Positions 1 through 7,453 of a stretch of 35,889 bases of DNA are shown here, piece after piece. Within the stretch, counting starts at the first letter, position 1; each line of letters starts with the position of its first letter. Below the pieces are notes generated by a model that had not been told where the DNA came from, ran no database searches, and was given only the letters and a program-made list of their open reading frames with translations. Source of the stretch: Streptomyces iconiensis (GTDB lineage Bacteria; Actinomycetota; Actinomycetes; Streptomycetales; Streptomycetaceae); NCBI RefSeq assembly GCF_028657195.3, contig NZ_JANCPR020000074.1, positions 1 through 35,889 of the forward strand, given 5' to 3'. The position numbers and the translations under genes are program-made.

Positions 1-258
1 CACCTCTAGCGGGGGGCTGTTGGGGGGCAGAGCCCCCCAACGCCCGGCCGGCGAGGCCAACGGGGCAAGGGGCGAAGCCCCATAAGGAACGGAAAGGACC
101 ACAACGGCCAGAGGGCCACAAGAGGAAGCAAAAACCCCACAGGCCCCAGGCCCCAGGGCAGGGGGGACAGACCACGGGGCACAGACCACGGGGCCGGGGC
201 ACAGCCCAAAGGGGAAGGGGATCGCCACAAGGGGCACCCTTGCGCGTAACGCGATACG
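1..258. other. Left-edge non-coding stretch
   Basis: Apart from the two small hairpins, the stretch is purine-rich on the plus strand with short degenerate repeats (for example ACAGACCACGGGG twice near 170-195). No reading frame has convincing codon bias or a start with a ribosome binding site. The antisense frame crossing it (6-329) is low-complexity and is not supported. Confidence 0.5.
20..40. terminator. GC-rich hairpin at left edge
   Basis: Perfect 9-bp arms (20-28 and 32-40) enclose a 3-nt loop. A second small hairpin (GGGGC-gaa-GCCCC, 69-81) follows. Both resemble the GC stem-loops found after Streptomyces genes and may terminate a gene left of the window. There is no T-tract, so the role is inferred. 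Confidence 0.4.
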
Positions 259-294
259 CGACATATCGTGTCTGCCCAGAGACACGATATGTCG
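240..294 (+). promoter_or_regulatory. Perfect inverted repeat, probable PadR operator over the DUF4097-padR promoter
   Basis: Arms 259-273 and 280-294 are perfect 15-bp inverted repeats around a 6-nt spacer; the core is ATATCGTGTCT and its complement. A possible promoter, TTGCGC (240-245), 18-nt spacer, TATCGT (264-269), places the -10 inside the left arm, as expected for a repressor site. PadR regulators commonly repress their own operon through dyads of this kind, so the PadR encoded at 1377 is the likely ligand. The dyad is seen; the protein assignment is inference. Confidence 0.65.
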
Positions 295-319
295 TCGCCC
301 ACAACGCCAGGAGACCCCC

Positions 320-1375
320 GTGCCCGCACCAGACGACCCCACGTGGCAAATCTCCGAGCCGCGCCAGATCGACTTCGAAGACCCGGTGACCGAACTGCAC
401 GTACGCATCGTGAACGGCACCGTCAACGTCGTCGGCACCGACGAGCCCCACACCCGTGTGGAGATCGGCGAGGTGCACGGCCCCCCGCTCTCGGTACGCC
501 GAGAAGGCGAAAGACTCGTCGTAGCGTACGAAGACCTCCCATGGAAAGGCTTCCTCAAGTGGCTTGACCGCAAGGGCTGGCGGCGTGACGTCGAAGTATC
601 GGTCAGGGTGCCCTCGCAGGCACGCCTGTCGCTCGGCGTCGTCGGCGCCAGCGCCGTCGTCTCGGGAGTACGCGGATCCACGAAGATCCGCGGCGTCTCA
701 GGCGCCTCCACACTCGTCGGCCTCACGGGCCCGGTGACCGCGGAGACGGTCTCGGGCAACGTCGAGACGCAGCGCCTCACCGGCTCACTCCGCTTCCACT
801 CCGTCTCGGGCGACCTGACGTACATGGACGGCGGCGGCACCCAGATCAAGGCGGACTCGGTCAGCGGCGCGATGATCCTCGACCTGCGCCCCGGTGCCGA
901 CACCGGCGACGGCACCGGCACCGGCACCGGCGAAGGCGATGGCACCGGCACCGGCACCGGTCCGACCGACGTGAAACTCTCCAGCGTCTCGGGCGAGTTG
1001 GCCATACGGCTGCCCGAGAACCCCGAGGACGCCAACGTGACGGTGGACGCGCGCACCACCAGCGGCGCGCTCTCCAGCGCGTTCCCGGAGCTGAAGGTGA
1101 CGGGCAACTGGGGTGACCAGCACGCCACCGGCGTCCTGGGCGCGGGCAGCGGCACGCTCCAGGCCAGTACGCTCTCCGGCGGACTGGCTCTGCTCCGGCG
1201 CCCGTACGCGGACCCGGAGGACGAGCCCGACTCCTTCACCGGCCCCGACGGACCGGCGGACTCCAACGGTCCGACGGCCCCCGACGGACCGACGGAGACC
1301 AACGGACCGACGGCCCCCGACGGACCGGCGAACCCCGACGGCCCCGCAGCCCCCACCCTTGAGAAGGACCTCTGA
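320..1375 (+). CDS. DUF4097 family beta-strand repeat protein
   Basis: 351 aa, GTG start with AGGAG at 309-313. After about 75 residues it consists of repeated short beta-strand units of the type V-S-G-A/S (for example GVSGAS, SVSGDL, SVSGAM, SVSGEL, TTSGAL), characteristic of the DUF4097 right-handed beta fold. There is no signal peptide or membrane span. A Gly-Thr-rich insert (residues about 192-215) and a Pro/Asp/Gly/Thr tail (from about 305, repeated DGP and NGPTAP motifs) look disordered and repeat-expanded. It sits 1 nt upstream of a padR gene and shares its promoter. DUF4097-PadR pairs are common in actinobacteria; the molecular function is unknown, with links to envelope-stress-type modules only inferred elsewhere. 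Confidence 0.85.
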   Translation: MPAPDDPTWQISEPRQIDFEDPVTELHVRIVNGTVNVVGTDEPHTRVEIGEVHGPPLSVRREGERLVVAYEDLPWKGFLKWLDRKGWRRDVEVSVRVPSQARLSLGVVGASAVVSGVRGSTKIRGVSGASTLVGLTGPVTAETVSGNVETQRLTGSLRFHSVSGDLTYMDGGGTQIKADSVSGAMILDLRPGADTGDGTGTGTGEGDGTGTGTGPTDVKLSSVSGELAIRLPENPEDANVTVDARTTSGALSSAFPELKVTGNWGDQHATGVLGAGSGTLQASTLSGGLALLRRPYADPEDEPDSFTGPDGPADSNGPTAPDGPTETNGPTAPDGPANPDGPAAPTLEKDL

Positions 1376-1376
1376 C

Positions 1377-2459
1377 ATGCCTCCCGTCTTCGCACACGGC
1401 CGCCTGCGCCTGTACCTGCTGATGCTGCTGGACGAGGCGCCCCGCCACGGTTACGAGGTCATCCGGCTGCTGGAGGAACGCTTCCAGGGGCTGTACGCGC
1501 CGTCGGCCGGGACGGTCTACCCGAGGCTGGCGAAACTGGAGGCCGAGGGGCTGGTCAGCCACACCACAGAGGGCGGCAGGAAGGTCTACGCGATCACCGA
1601 CGCCGGCCGCGCCGAACTCGCGGACAGGCAGGCCGAGTTGGCGGAGCTGGAGATCGAGATCCGCGACTCGCTGGCCGCGCTGGCCGCCGACATCCGCGAG
1701 GACGTCAGCGGCTCGGCGAGCGACCTGCGCCGCGAGATGCGGGAGCAGGCACGCAGCGCGCGCAAGGGCGGAGCCGGCCGCGCCCGGGAGCACGAGGCCG
1801 ACGCCACCGGCGGCTGGGACGGCTCCTGGGGCGACAAGGAGGCGTGGCGGCTGGCCAAGGAGGAGATGCGGCGCGCAAAGGACGAGTGGAAGGAACAGGC
1901 GCGCAAGGCCAAGCAGGAGGCGCAGCAGGCCCGCAGGCAGGCCAAGAAGGAGCGCGAGGCACACACGGAGGCGGTGGAGGAAGTGCAGCGGATCGCGCGT
2001 CAGGTTCAGGAACAGGTGCAGAGCCACATGCGCTCGGGCGACTGGCACGGCGCCGTACGCGAGGGCATGTCGGAACTGGCCCGCGAGATGGGCAGCCTGG
2101 GCCGTATCACCGGCCACACGACGGCCTGGCCGCCGTACACACGGCCGAACCCGGCGGACACGGAACACGAGATGCCGGCGGACACGGAACGCGAGGAGGC
2201 GGAGGCGGCGGACGAGGAGCCCGGCACCGGCCTGGGGGACGACACCGATTCCACAGGTGACCCGGCCCGCGACCTGGAGCGCCTCCTCGACCGCTTCCGC
2301 GACGACGTACGCGACGCGGCCCGCGACAACGGCGTGAGCGCGCAGCAACTGCGCGAGGTACGGCGCCACTTGTCGACCGCGGCGGCGCACATCGGCGTAG
2401 AGCTGCGCGGGATGCCCGACCGCAGGCCCGGGCCCGGGGGACACAAGCCCGAGAAGTGA
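1377..2459 (+). CDS. PadR family transcriptional regulator with long charged C-terminal region
   Basis: 360 aa, ATG one base after the DUF4097 stop; GAGAAGGAC just upstream may serve as ribosome binding site, so translation is probably coupled. Residues about 8-85 form a PadR winged helix: LYLLMLLDEAPRHGYEV, then AGTVYPRLAKLEAEGLV and a wing ending in RKVYAITDAG. The rest is unusually long and highly charged (alternating K/R/E/Q, heptad-like, about 90-230), a likely coiled coil replacing the usual short C-terminal helix. An acidic linker and a final helical segment follow. It likely dimerises and represses its own operon through the dyad at 259-294. Confidence 0.9.
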   Translation: MPPVFAHGRLRLYLLMLLDEAPRHGYEVIRLLEERFQGLYAPSAGTVYPRLAKLEAEGLVSHTTEGGRKVYAITDAGRAELADRQAELAELEIEIRDSLAALAADIREDVSGSASDLRREMREQARSARKGGAGRAREHEADATGGWDGSWGDKEAWRLAKEEMRRAKDEWKEQARKAKQEAQQARRQAKKEREAHTEAVEEVQRIARQVQEQVQSHMRSGDWHGAVREGMSELAREMGSLGRITGHTTAWPPYTRPNPADTEHEMPADTEREEAEAADEEPGTGLGDDTDSTGDPARDLERLLDRFRDDVRDAARDNGVSAQQLREVRRHLSTAAAHIGVELRGMPDRRPGPGGHKPEK

Positions 2460-2499
2460 CATGTGGGGGTGGGGACCCGAGCGGCCCCACCCCCACATG
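2460..2499 (+). terminator. Strong rho-independent-type hairpin after padR
   Basis: Perfect 15-bp arms (2460-2474 and 2485-2499) around a 10-nt loop begin directly after the padR stop codon. The stem is almost entirely G:C in the middle. No clear T-tract follows, which is usual in Streptomyces. It should end the DUF4097-padR transcript and, being symmetrical, could also serve the convergent GNAT gene. Confidence 0.75.
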
Positions 2500-2550
2500 C
2501 GGCACCGAACGGACTCAAGTCCCCCAACAGGACGCGGGCCCGGACAAGCA

Positions 2551-2593
2551 CAAGACCCAGGCGAACAAGACCCAGGCGAACAAGACCCAGGCG
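2551..2593. repeat. 15-bp tandem repeat, almost three copies
   Basis: The unit CAAGACCCAGGCGAA occurs at 2551-2565 and 2566-2580, with a 13-base partial copy to 2593. It lies between the padR terminator and the end of the GNAT gene, outside any supported reading frame. No function is evident. Confidence 0.8.
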
Positions 2594-2612
2594 TGTGCCG
2601 GGATCCGCCGCC

Positions 2613-3137
2613 TCACTCCCCCAACGCGCGCTGCATCAGCACCGTGTCCACCCAGCGCCCATGCTTGTGGCCGACGGCTGCGAGCCGGCCCGCCTCGGTG
2701 AAGCCGTGCCGCAGATGGAGCGCCGTGGACGCGCCGGTTCCGGTGTCCGCGATGACGGCGAGCATCCGCCTGGCCCCCGCCAGCGCACTGCGCCGCGTCA
2801 ACTCGCCCAGCAGCGCACCGCCCAGGCCCCGCCCCGTGTGCTCGGGCGCGAGGTACAGGGTGTCCTCGACGGCGTACCGGTAGGCGGGCTTGGGCCGCCA
2901 GGGCGACGCGTAGGCGTAACCGGCGATCTCCCCCGCGTCCCGGCCCGTCGACTCGGCGACGACGAACGGCAGTCCGCGCTCCTCCAGCCCCTCCAGGCGC
3001 CGCTGCCAGTCCTCCACGGAAAGCGGCGCCTCGTCGAAGGTGATGACCGTCTCGGCGACGTAGTACGCGTAGATCTCCGCGACGGCCTTCAGGTCGTCAG
3101 GAACCACGGGGCGTACGAGCGCTTCAGGCTGCGGCAT
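2613..3137 (-). CDS. GNAT N-acetyltransferase, phosphinothricin acetyltransferase-like
   Basis: 174 aa. Full-length match by motif to the Pat/Bar/YwnH type: the N-terminal VRPVVPDDLKAVAEIYAYYV, the substrate-side pattern YAYASPWRPKPAYRYAVEDTLYL, the acetyl-CoA loop HTGRGLGGALL (R/Q-x-x-G-x-G/A, about 95-105) and the C-terminal GHKHGRWVDTVLMQR. Such enzymes acetylate small amines, including phosphinothricin or methionine sulfoximine; the substrate here is unknown. A GAGGA box lies just before the ATG. It starts 57 nt after the kstD stop in the same direction, so it may be the last gene of that operon, but no pathway link is evident. Confidence 0.85.
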   Translation of the reverse strand: MPQPEALVRPVVPDDLKAVAEIYAYYVAETVITFDEAPLSVEDWQRRLEGLEERGLPFVVAESTGRDAGEIAGYAYASPWRPKPAYRYAVEDTLYLAPEHTGRGLGGALLGELTRRSALAGARRMLAVIADTGTGASTALHLRHGFTEAGRLAAVGHKHGRWVDTVLMQRALGE

Positions 3138-3194
3138 GAGTCCTCACGACGGGTAAACGCACAGGGGGAACACCCATGCTAGGAACTCCCTGTT

Positions 3195-5078
3195 TCAGGA
3201 CTGTTTCGCCGCTGCGCCGCCCCCGGCGTCCCAGCCGTCCCTGGCGTCCTGGCCAGAGGCAGGCATGTCAGAGGCAGGCATGTCAGAGGCGCGCCTTGCC
3301 GTCCCGCCTGCCCCGTCAGGGGTGCCGGCCGGTGCGGCCATGTCGTTGACGGCTGCGTACCCGAAGGTCATCGCGGGGCCGATCGTCGCGCCGGGGCCGG
3401 GGTACGTCTCGCCCATCACCGCGGCGGACGCGTTCCCCGTCGCGTAGAGGCCCCCGATCGCGGAGCCGTCCTCGCGCAGCACGCGCGCGTGTGCGTCGGT
3501 GACGAGGCCGCCCTTGGTGCCGAGGTCGCCCGGCACGACGGGGACGGCGTAGTACGGGGCGTGGGCCAGTTCGGCGAGGTTGGGGTTGGGGAGGGTGGGG
3601 TCGCCGTAGTAGCGGTCGTAGGCGCTGTCGCCCCGGCCGAAGTCACGGTCCCTGCCCCGGCGCGCGAACGCGTTGAACCGCTCGACCGTGCGCGTGAGTC
3701 CCGCCTCGGGCACGCCCGTCAGTGAGGCCAGCTCAGCGACGCTGCCCGCCTTCTTCACAAAGCCGGAGCCCAGCCACGCGCGCGGGAAGGGCTGCCCCGG
3801 GAACAGGCCCATGAACAGGTAGCGGGCCCGGGAGCGTGCGTCCAGGATCAGCCAGGAGGGCGCGGTTTCGGCGCCCGTCTTCTCCCGGTGCGCGTACATC
3901 GCGTCGACGAACTCGTGGTACGGAGCCGCCTCGTTGACGTACCGTTCGCCCTCACCGTCGACCACGAGCATGCCGGGGATGCCCCGGTCGGCGACGAGGA
4001 AGAAGGGCGCCGGCGTGCCGGGTACGACGACCGAGGGAGCGCCCCACACCTTCTCCATCAGGTCGACGGCGGCGCCGAGCCGCAGGCCCTCGCGCAGTCC
4101 GTCGCCGTCGTTGCCCTCGGGGGCCGAACTCCACTCGGCACGCGTGGGCGCGGGCAGGTGTTCCTCGCGCAGCGCCTGGTCCCGCGCGAAGCTGCCCGAG
4201 GCGAGGACCACGCCGCGCCGGGCACGCAGGGTCACCTCGCGCCCGCCGCGCCACGCCCGTACGCCCGTCACGCGCCCGCCGTCGTCGGTCAGCAGCGCCG
4301 TGAACGGCGTGTCCAGCCACAGCCGTCCGCCGAGCGTGCCCAGCGTGCAGCGCAGCCGTGCGATCAGCGCCTCGCCGAGCGACAGCGGCCTGCGGCCGGT
4401 GAGCAGGGCGCCCACGGCACGCGCCCCGACCTTGAGCGCGGTGCGCTTGCCGACCCAGGTGCGCGCGACCATGTTGAGGTACCGGAAGTCGTACGAGGTG
4501 ATGGTGAGCCCGTACGTGGGCAGCTCCGCACGCCGCATCAGGGCACGCTCGGCCCGGGGCAGCCGCGTGAAGTCGAAGACCTCCGGCTCGATGGAGCGCC
4601 CGCGTGCGAGGCCACCGGGGCGCTCGGGGTAGTAGTCGCTGTAGCCGTCGGTGTGCACAAAGCGCACCTCGGTACGGTCGTGGAACTCCCGCACCATGCG
4701 TGGGGCTTCGGCGAGGTACGCCTCCTTGCGCGCGGCGGGGACGCGGTCGCCGACCGTGGCGTCGAGGTAGGCGCGGCCCTTCTCATGGCTGTCGGCGAGC
4801 CCGGATTCCGCGAGGTGGAAGCTGTCGGGCACCCAGATCGCGCCGCCGGAGAGCGCGGTGGTGCCGCCGTAACGGCCGGTCTTCTCCAGCACCAGCACGG
4901 ACAACCCGCGCAGCCGGGCCGTCACCGCTGCCGCGAGCCCTCCCGCACCGGAGCCGATGACGACGACGTCGTACGTGTGCGTGTGCGCGTGCCCGTCATC
5001 CGGCCTGTGCGGACCGTCCACCGGCCTGTGCGGACCGTCCACCGCATCCGAAGTACCTTCCGCGCGCTGCCTGTTCAC
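3195..5078 (-). CDS. kstD: 3-oxosteroid 1-dehydrogenase (KstD-type flavoprotein)
   Basis: About 627 aa. Family enzymes desaturate C1-C2 of 3-ketosteroids using FAD, for example androstenedione to androstadienedione, which with 9-alpha-hydroxylation opens ring B. Seen: the FAD dinucleotide motif GSGAGGLAA (about 42-50), EKTGRYGGTTALSGG (about 65-79), and the C-terminal ETYPGPGATIGPAM. The tyrosine and final glycine of YPGPG (about 559 and 563) correspond to the family's catalytic Tyr and Gly. The GTG start overlaps the hsaC stop in GTGA; a GTG at 5084 lies closer to an AGGGG box and is the alternative. Both ends are unusual: a duplicated VDGPHRP unit at the N-terminus and duplicated ASDMP near the C-terminus. 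A related 3-ketosteroid delta-4 enzyme cannot be excluded. Confidence 0.9.
   Translation of the reverse strand: MNRQRAEGTSDAVDGPHRPVDGPHRPDDGHAHTHTYDVVVIGSGAGGLAAAVTARLRGLSVLVLEKTGRYGGTTALSGGAIWVPDSFHLAESGLADSHEKGRAYLDATVGDRVPAARKEAYLAEAPRMVREFHDRTEVRFVHTDGYSDYYPERPGGLARGRSIEPEVFDFTRLPRAERALMRRAELPTYGLTITSYDFRYLNMVARTWVGKRTALKVGARAVGALLTGRRPLSLGEALIARLRCTLGTLGGRLWLDTPFTALLTDDGGRVTGVRAWRGGREVTLRARRGVVLASGSFARDQALREEHLPAPTRAEWSSAPEGNDGDGLREGLRLGAAVDLMEKVWGAPSVVVPGTPAPFFLVADRGIPGMLVVDGEGERYVNEAAPYHEFVDAMYAHREKTGAETAPSWLILDARSRARYLFMGLFPGQPFPRAWLGSGFVKKAGSVAELASLTGVPEAGLTRTVERFNAFARRGRDRDFGRGDSAYDRYYGDPTLPNPNLAELAHAPYYAVPVVPGDLGTKGGLVTDAHARVLREDGSAIGGLYATGNASAAVMGETYPGPGATIGPAMTFGYAAVNDMAAPAGTPDGAGGTARRASDMPASDMPASGQDARDGWDAGGGAAAKQS
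3256..3285. repeat. 15-bp tandem duplication in the kstD 3' end
   Basis: Two exact copies (3256-3270, 3271-3285) of GAGGCAGGCATGTCA, with a decayed third start. They encode repeated ASDMP beyond the conserved KstD C-terminus. The unit is in frame. Confidence 0.85.
5001..5042. repeat. 21-bp perfect tandem duplication in the kstD 5' end
   Basis: 5001-5021 is repeated exactly at 5022-5042. It encodes VDGPHRP twice in the N-terminal extension ahead of the FAD motif. The unit is a multiple of three and preserves the frame. Confidence 0.9.
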
Positions 5079-6097
5079 GTCCACGTGAGCCCCTGGCCCT
5101 GCTGTCCGGCCCGCTGCCCGGCGGCGTCCTGCTGGCCGGCGGAGACCTGCTGGCCCGCGGCATCCTGCTGACCTGCGGAGTCCTGCTGGTCCGCGGCGCC
5201 GCGTCGGCCGACTGACCAGTCGTGGCCCCAGTAGCTGTCGGCGGTGATCTCCTCGGCGACGTAGTCGGACTCGTCCACGAGCATCCCCTCGCAGCCCACC
5301 TCCAGGTCCCAGCCGCCGGGGGTACGGACGTAGAAGGAGACCATCTTGTCGTTGGTGTGACGGCCGAGCGTCGAGGAGAGCGGCACTCCGTGCGCGGTGA
5401 CGCGGTCCAGGGCGCGGCCGACGTCGTCGAGGGTCTCCAGTTCGACCATGAGGTGCACGAGCCCTGGGGGCTCCGCCTCCGGTACGCCCATCACCGCGAG
5501 GGTGTGATGGCGGCGGCTCGTGCTGAGGAACCGCACCATCAGCGGACCGCCTGCCTCCGGCGGCAACGGCACCGCCATCCGGCCGCGCGGCAGGAAGCCG
5601 AGCACGTCCGTGTAGAACGCGTATGCCGCGTCCGCCTCGCGCACCGGCACCACCACGTGCCCCAGGCCCAGCCCCTCGGTGACGAAGCGGGCCGCGAAGG
5701 GCGTGACCACGGGCGAGTGGTCGAGCGCAGGGCCGCAGAAGAACTCCAGCGGCGTACCGCCCGGGTCCTCGGCCGCCAGCCCCGCCTGCACCCCGCGCGC
5801 CGCGCACGCCGCTTCGTCCAGCTCCTTGACGGGGGTGCCGTGCGCCTCCAGCGCCTCCGCCACCCGGCGCAGCGCGAGGTGGTCGCGGACCTCCCAGCCG
5901 GCCGCGAGCACCCTGTCCGTTCCGCCGGGTACGAGTTCGATGCGGTAGGGCCGCTCGTCCACCCGCAGTCTGAGCGCGCCGTCGGGCGCTCCCGTGCCCT
6001 CGGCGAAGCCGATGACGTCGAAGGCGAAGGTCCGCCACGCCACGGGGTCCGACACCTGGACCCGTATGTATCCGAGGGAGTGCACATCGCTTGTCAT
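5075..6097 (-). CDS. hsaC: 3,4-DHSA extradiol dioxygenase
   Basis: 340 aa, type I extradiol (VOC) dioxygenase with two glyoxalase-like halves. HsaC cleaves ring A of 3,4-dihydroxy-9,10-secoandrosta-triene-9,17-dione between C4 and C5 using Fe(II) and O2. The start MTSDVHSLGYIRV and long stretches follow mycobacterial HsaC. Metal ligands are His147 (GLGHVV), His215 (GLVHLMVE) and Glu266 (WDLEVGCEG). Active-site residues are His197/198 (RRHHTLA), His247 (LGRHTND) and Tyr256 (SFYV). The conserved domain ends near residue 300; the last 40 residues are four copies of a six-residue S/D-A-G-Q-Q unit not found in the family. It lies 9 nt after the acyl-CoA dehydrogenase stop, and its own stop overlaps kstD, so it is mid-operon. 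The ribosome binding site is weak. Confidence 0.95.
   Translation of the reverse strand: MTSDVHSLGYIRVQVSDPVAWRTFAFDVIGFAEGTGAPDGALRLRVDERPYRIELVPGGTDRVLAAGWEVRDHLALRRVAEALEAHGTPVKELDEAACAARGVQAGLAAEDPGGTPLEFFCGPALDHSPVVTPFAARFVTEGLGLGHVVVPVREADAAYAFYTDVLGFLPRGRMAVPLPPEAGGPLMVRFLSTSRRHHTLAVMGVPEAEPPGLVHLMVELETLDDVGRALDRVTAHGVPLSSTLGRHTNDKMVSFYVRTPGGWDLEVGCEGMLVDESDYVAEEITADSYWGHDWSVGRRGAADQQDSAGQQDAAGQQVSAGQQDAAGQRAGQQGQGLTWT
5130..5201. repeat. 18-bp tandem repeat, four copies, in the hsaC 3' end
   Basis: Units begin at 5130, 5148, 5166 and 5184 with the invariant start TGCTG and diverged ends. They encode the Gln-rich AGQQ repeats of the HsaC tail. The 18-bp period keeps the frame; the divergence between units suggests age or selection on the protein. 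Confidence 0.85.
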
Positions 6098-6106
6098 GCG
6101 GCGACG

Positions 6107-7453
6107 CTATGCGCGGGCCGACGCGGGCTCTGAGTGCTCTTCCCGGTGGGTGGGAAGCGGCCCGCCGTGCCCCGCACGCAAGCTTCCGCCCAGCGTCTCG
6201 TGCGGCCTCTCGCCCAGCGTCTCCCTCAGCCTCTCGCGCAGCATCCGTTCCCGGTGCCCCGCGGGCGCCCCGAAGAGCTGGGCGCTGCCGTGCGCGCGCT
6301 TGAAGTAACGGTGCGCGGGGTGCTCCCAGGTGAAGCCGGTACCGCCGTGCAGCTGAATGGTCTCCCCCGCGATCCACGCGTACGCCTCCGAGCACACCGC
6401 CTTGGCCAGCGCCCCGTACCGCTCCGGGTCCCCGGCCGCTGCCAGCGCGGCCGAGCGCGCGGACTCCAGGCGTACGTACATGTCGGCCAGCCGGTGCTTG
6501 ACCGCCTGGAACGAGCCGATCGGCCGCCCGAACTGCACGCGTACGCGCGCGTGTTCCAGCGTCAGCTCCAGGCACCGTTCCGCGCCGCCGACCTGTTCGG
6601 CCGCGAGCAGCGCACAGGCGTCGTCCCGGGTACGGGCGAGGACCCGCCCGCCCTCGCCCGCCGCACCGACGAGCCGCGCCGGCGTCCCCTCGAACGTGAG
6701 CCGTACGAGCGGGCGCGAGAGGTCCATGGGCGCGGGCAGCCCGGCGCGCGGCGCCGCCAGCGCCTCGAAGAGGGCGAGCCCGCTGTCCGTACGGGCGAGA
6801 ACGAGGAGAACGGCGCCCTCCCGCCCCGCCCCACCGGAATCCGGTCCACCGGAATCCGGCCCGCCGAGACGCGGTCCGGAATCCGCCCCGTCGGAACCCG
6901 GTCCACCCGGACCCACCCCGCCTCCGGTTCCGCCGGCAGGCGTCGCCCAGGCCGCGGTGTCGAGGACGTGCTCCTTGACGCCGGTGAGGCGCCAGGCGCC
7001 GTCCGCATGCGGGTCGCCCTCCGTACGGGCGCGGAGCGTGACGCTCTCAGGTGCCCAGCTTCCCGACTCGGCCCAGGCGAGCGTGGCGGGCCTCCCCTCG
7101 GCGACACCGGGCAGCAGCCGGGCGCAGGCCGCCTCGTCGCCCGCGTGCAGCAGAGCGCGTGCGGCGAGCTGGGTGCCCAGATACGGGGACGGGGTCAGCG
7201 TGCGGCCCAACTCCCCTGCCACCACGGCCACTTCGGCAAGGGTGCAGTCGGCGCCACCGTGCCGCTCGGGCAGTGCGAGGCCGTAGGCACCGATCTCGCG
7301 TGCCAGCCGGGCCTGCGCCCTGTCCTGCCCCGTGTCCCCTCCGGCGAGCGCCTTGCGGACGAGGGCGCGCAGCGCGGTCTGTTCGGGGGTGGGGTGCAGG
7401 CGCGGGTGCCGTTCCACGGTGTTCACGGGTCCGGCTCCTTCGGCGGCGTTCAT
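6107..7453 (-). CDS. Acyl-CoA dehydrogenase family protein of the fadD3-hsaC-kstD operon
   Basis: 448 aa. Acyl-CoA dehydrogenase fold: helical N-terminus, a middle beta domain (LAWAESGSW, WRLTGVKEHVLD), then the C-terminal helical domain with RVQFGRPIGSFQAVKHRLADMY and IQLHGGTGFTWEHPAHRYFKR. The canonical C-terminal YEGT glutamate site reads LFGA, so catalysis may need a partner subunit, as in the heteromeric steroid-type enzymes. A Gly/Asp/Ser-rich insert (about residues 175-210) is built from 15-bp repeats. The ATG overlaps the fadD3 stop (ATGA), with GGAGGAGGG 9 nt upstream. A FadE33-like role in ring C/D degradation is plausible but not proven. Confidence 0.85.
   Translation of the reverse strand: MNAAEGAGPVNTVERHPRLHPTPEQTALRALVRKALAGGDTGQDRAQARLAREIGAYGLALPERHGGADCTLAEVAVVAGELGRTLTPSPYLGTQLAARALLHAGDEAACARLLPGVAEGRPATLAWAESGSWAPESVTLRARTEGDPHADGAWRLTGVKEHVLDTAAWATPAGGTGGGVGPGGPGSDGADSGPRLGGPDSGGPDSGGAGREGAVLLVLARTDSGLALFEALAAPRAGLPAPMDLSRPLVRLTFEGTPARLVGAAGEGGRVLARTRDDACALLAAEQVGGAERCLELTLEHARVRVQFGRPIGSFQAVKHRLADMYVRLESARSAALAAAGDPERYGALAKAVCSEAYAWIAGETIQLHGGTGFTWEHPAHRYFKRAHGSAQLFGAPAGHRERMLRERLRETLGERPHETLGGSLRAGHGGPLPTHREEHSEPASARA
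6833..6862. repeat. 15-bp repeats in the acyl-CoA dehydrogenase linker
   Basis: ACCGGAATCCGGTCC at 6833-6847 is followed by a near copy at 6848-6862; more degenerate units run to about 6910. They encode a PDSGG-type low-complexity linker between the middle-domain strands. Confidence 0.75.

Noticed and set aside
1236..2498. Open frame on the minus strand across padR
   Set aside because: It mirrors the PadR codon bias and shows no motif; high GC keeps the antisense frame open.
5085..6575. Upstream extension of the kstD frame to a far longer protein
   Set aside because: The added part lies antisense or out of frame to hsaC, which has all metal ligands; the GTG at 5078/5084 gives a normal KstD.
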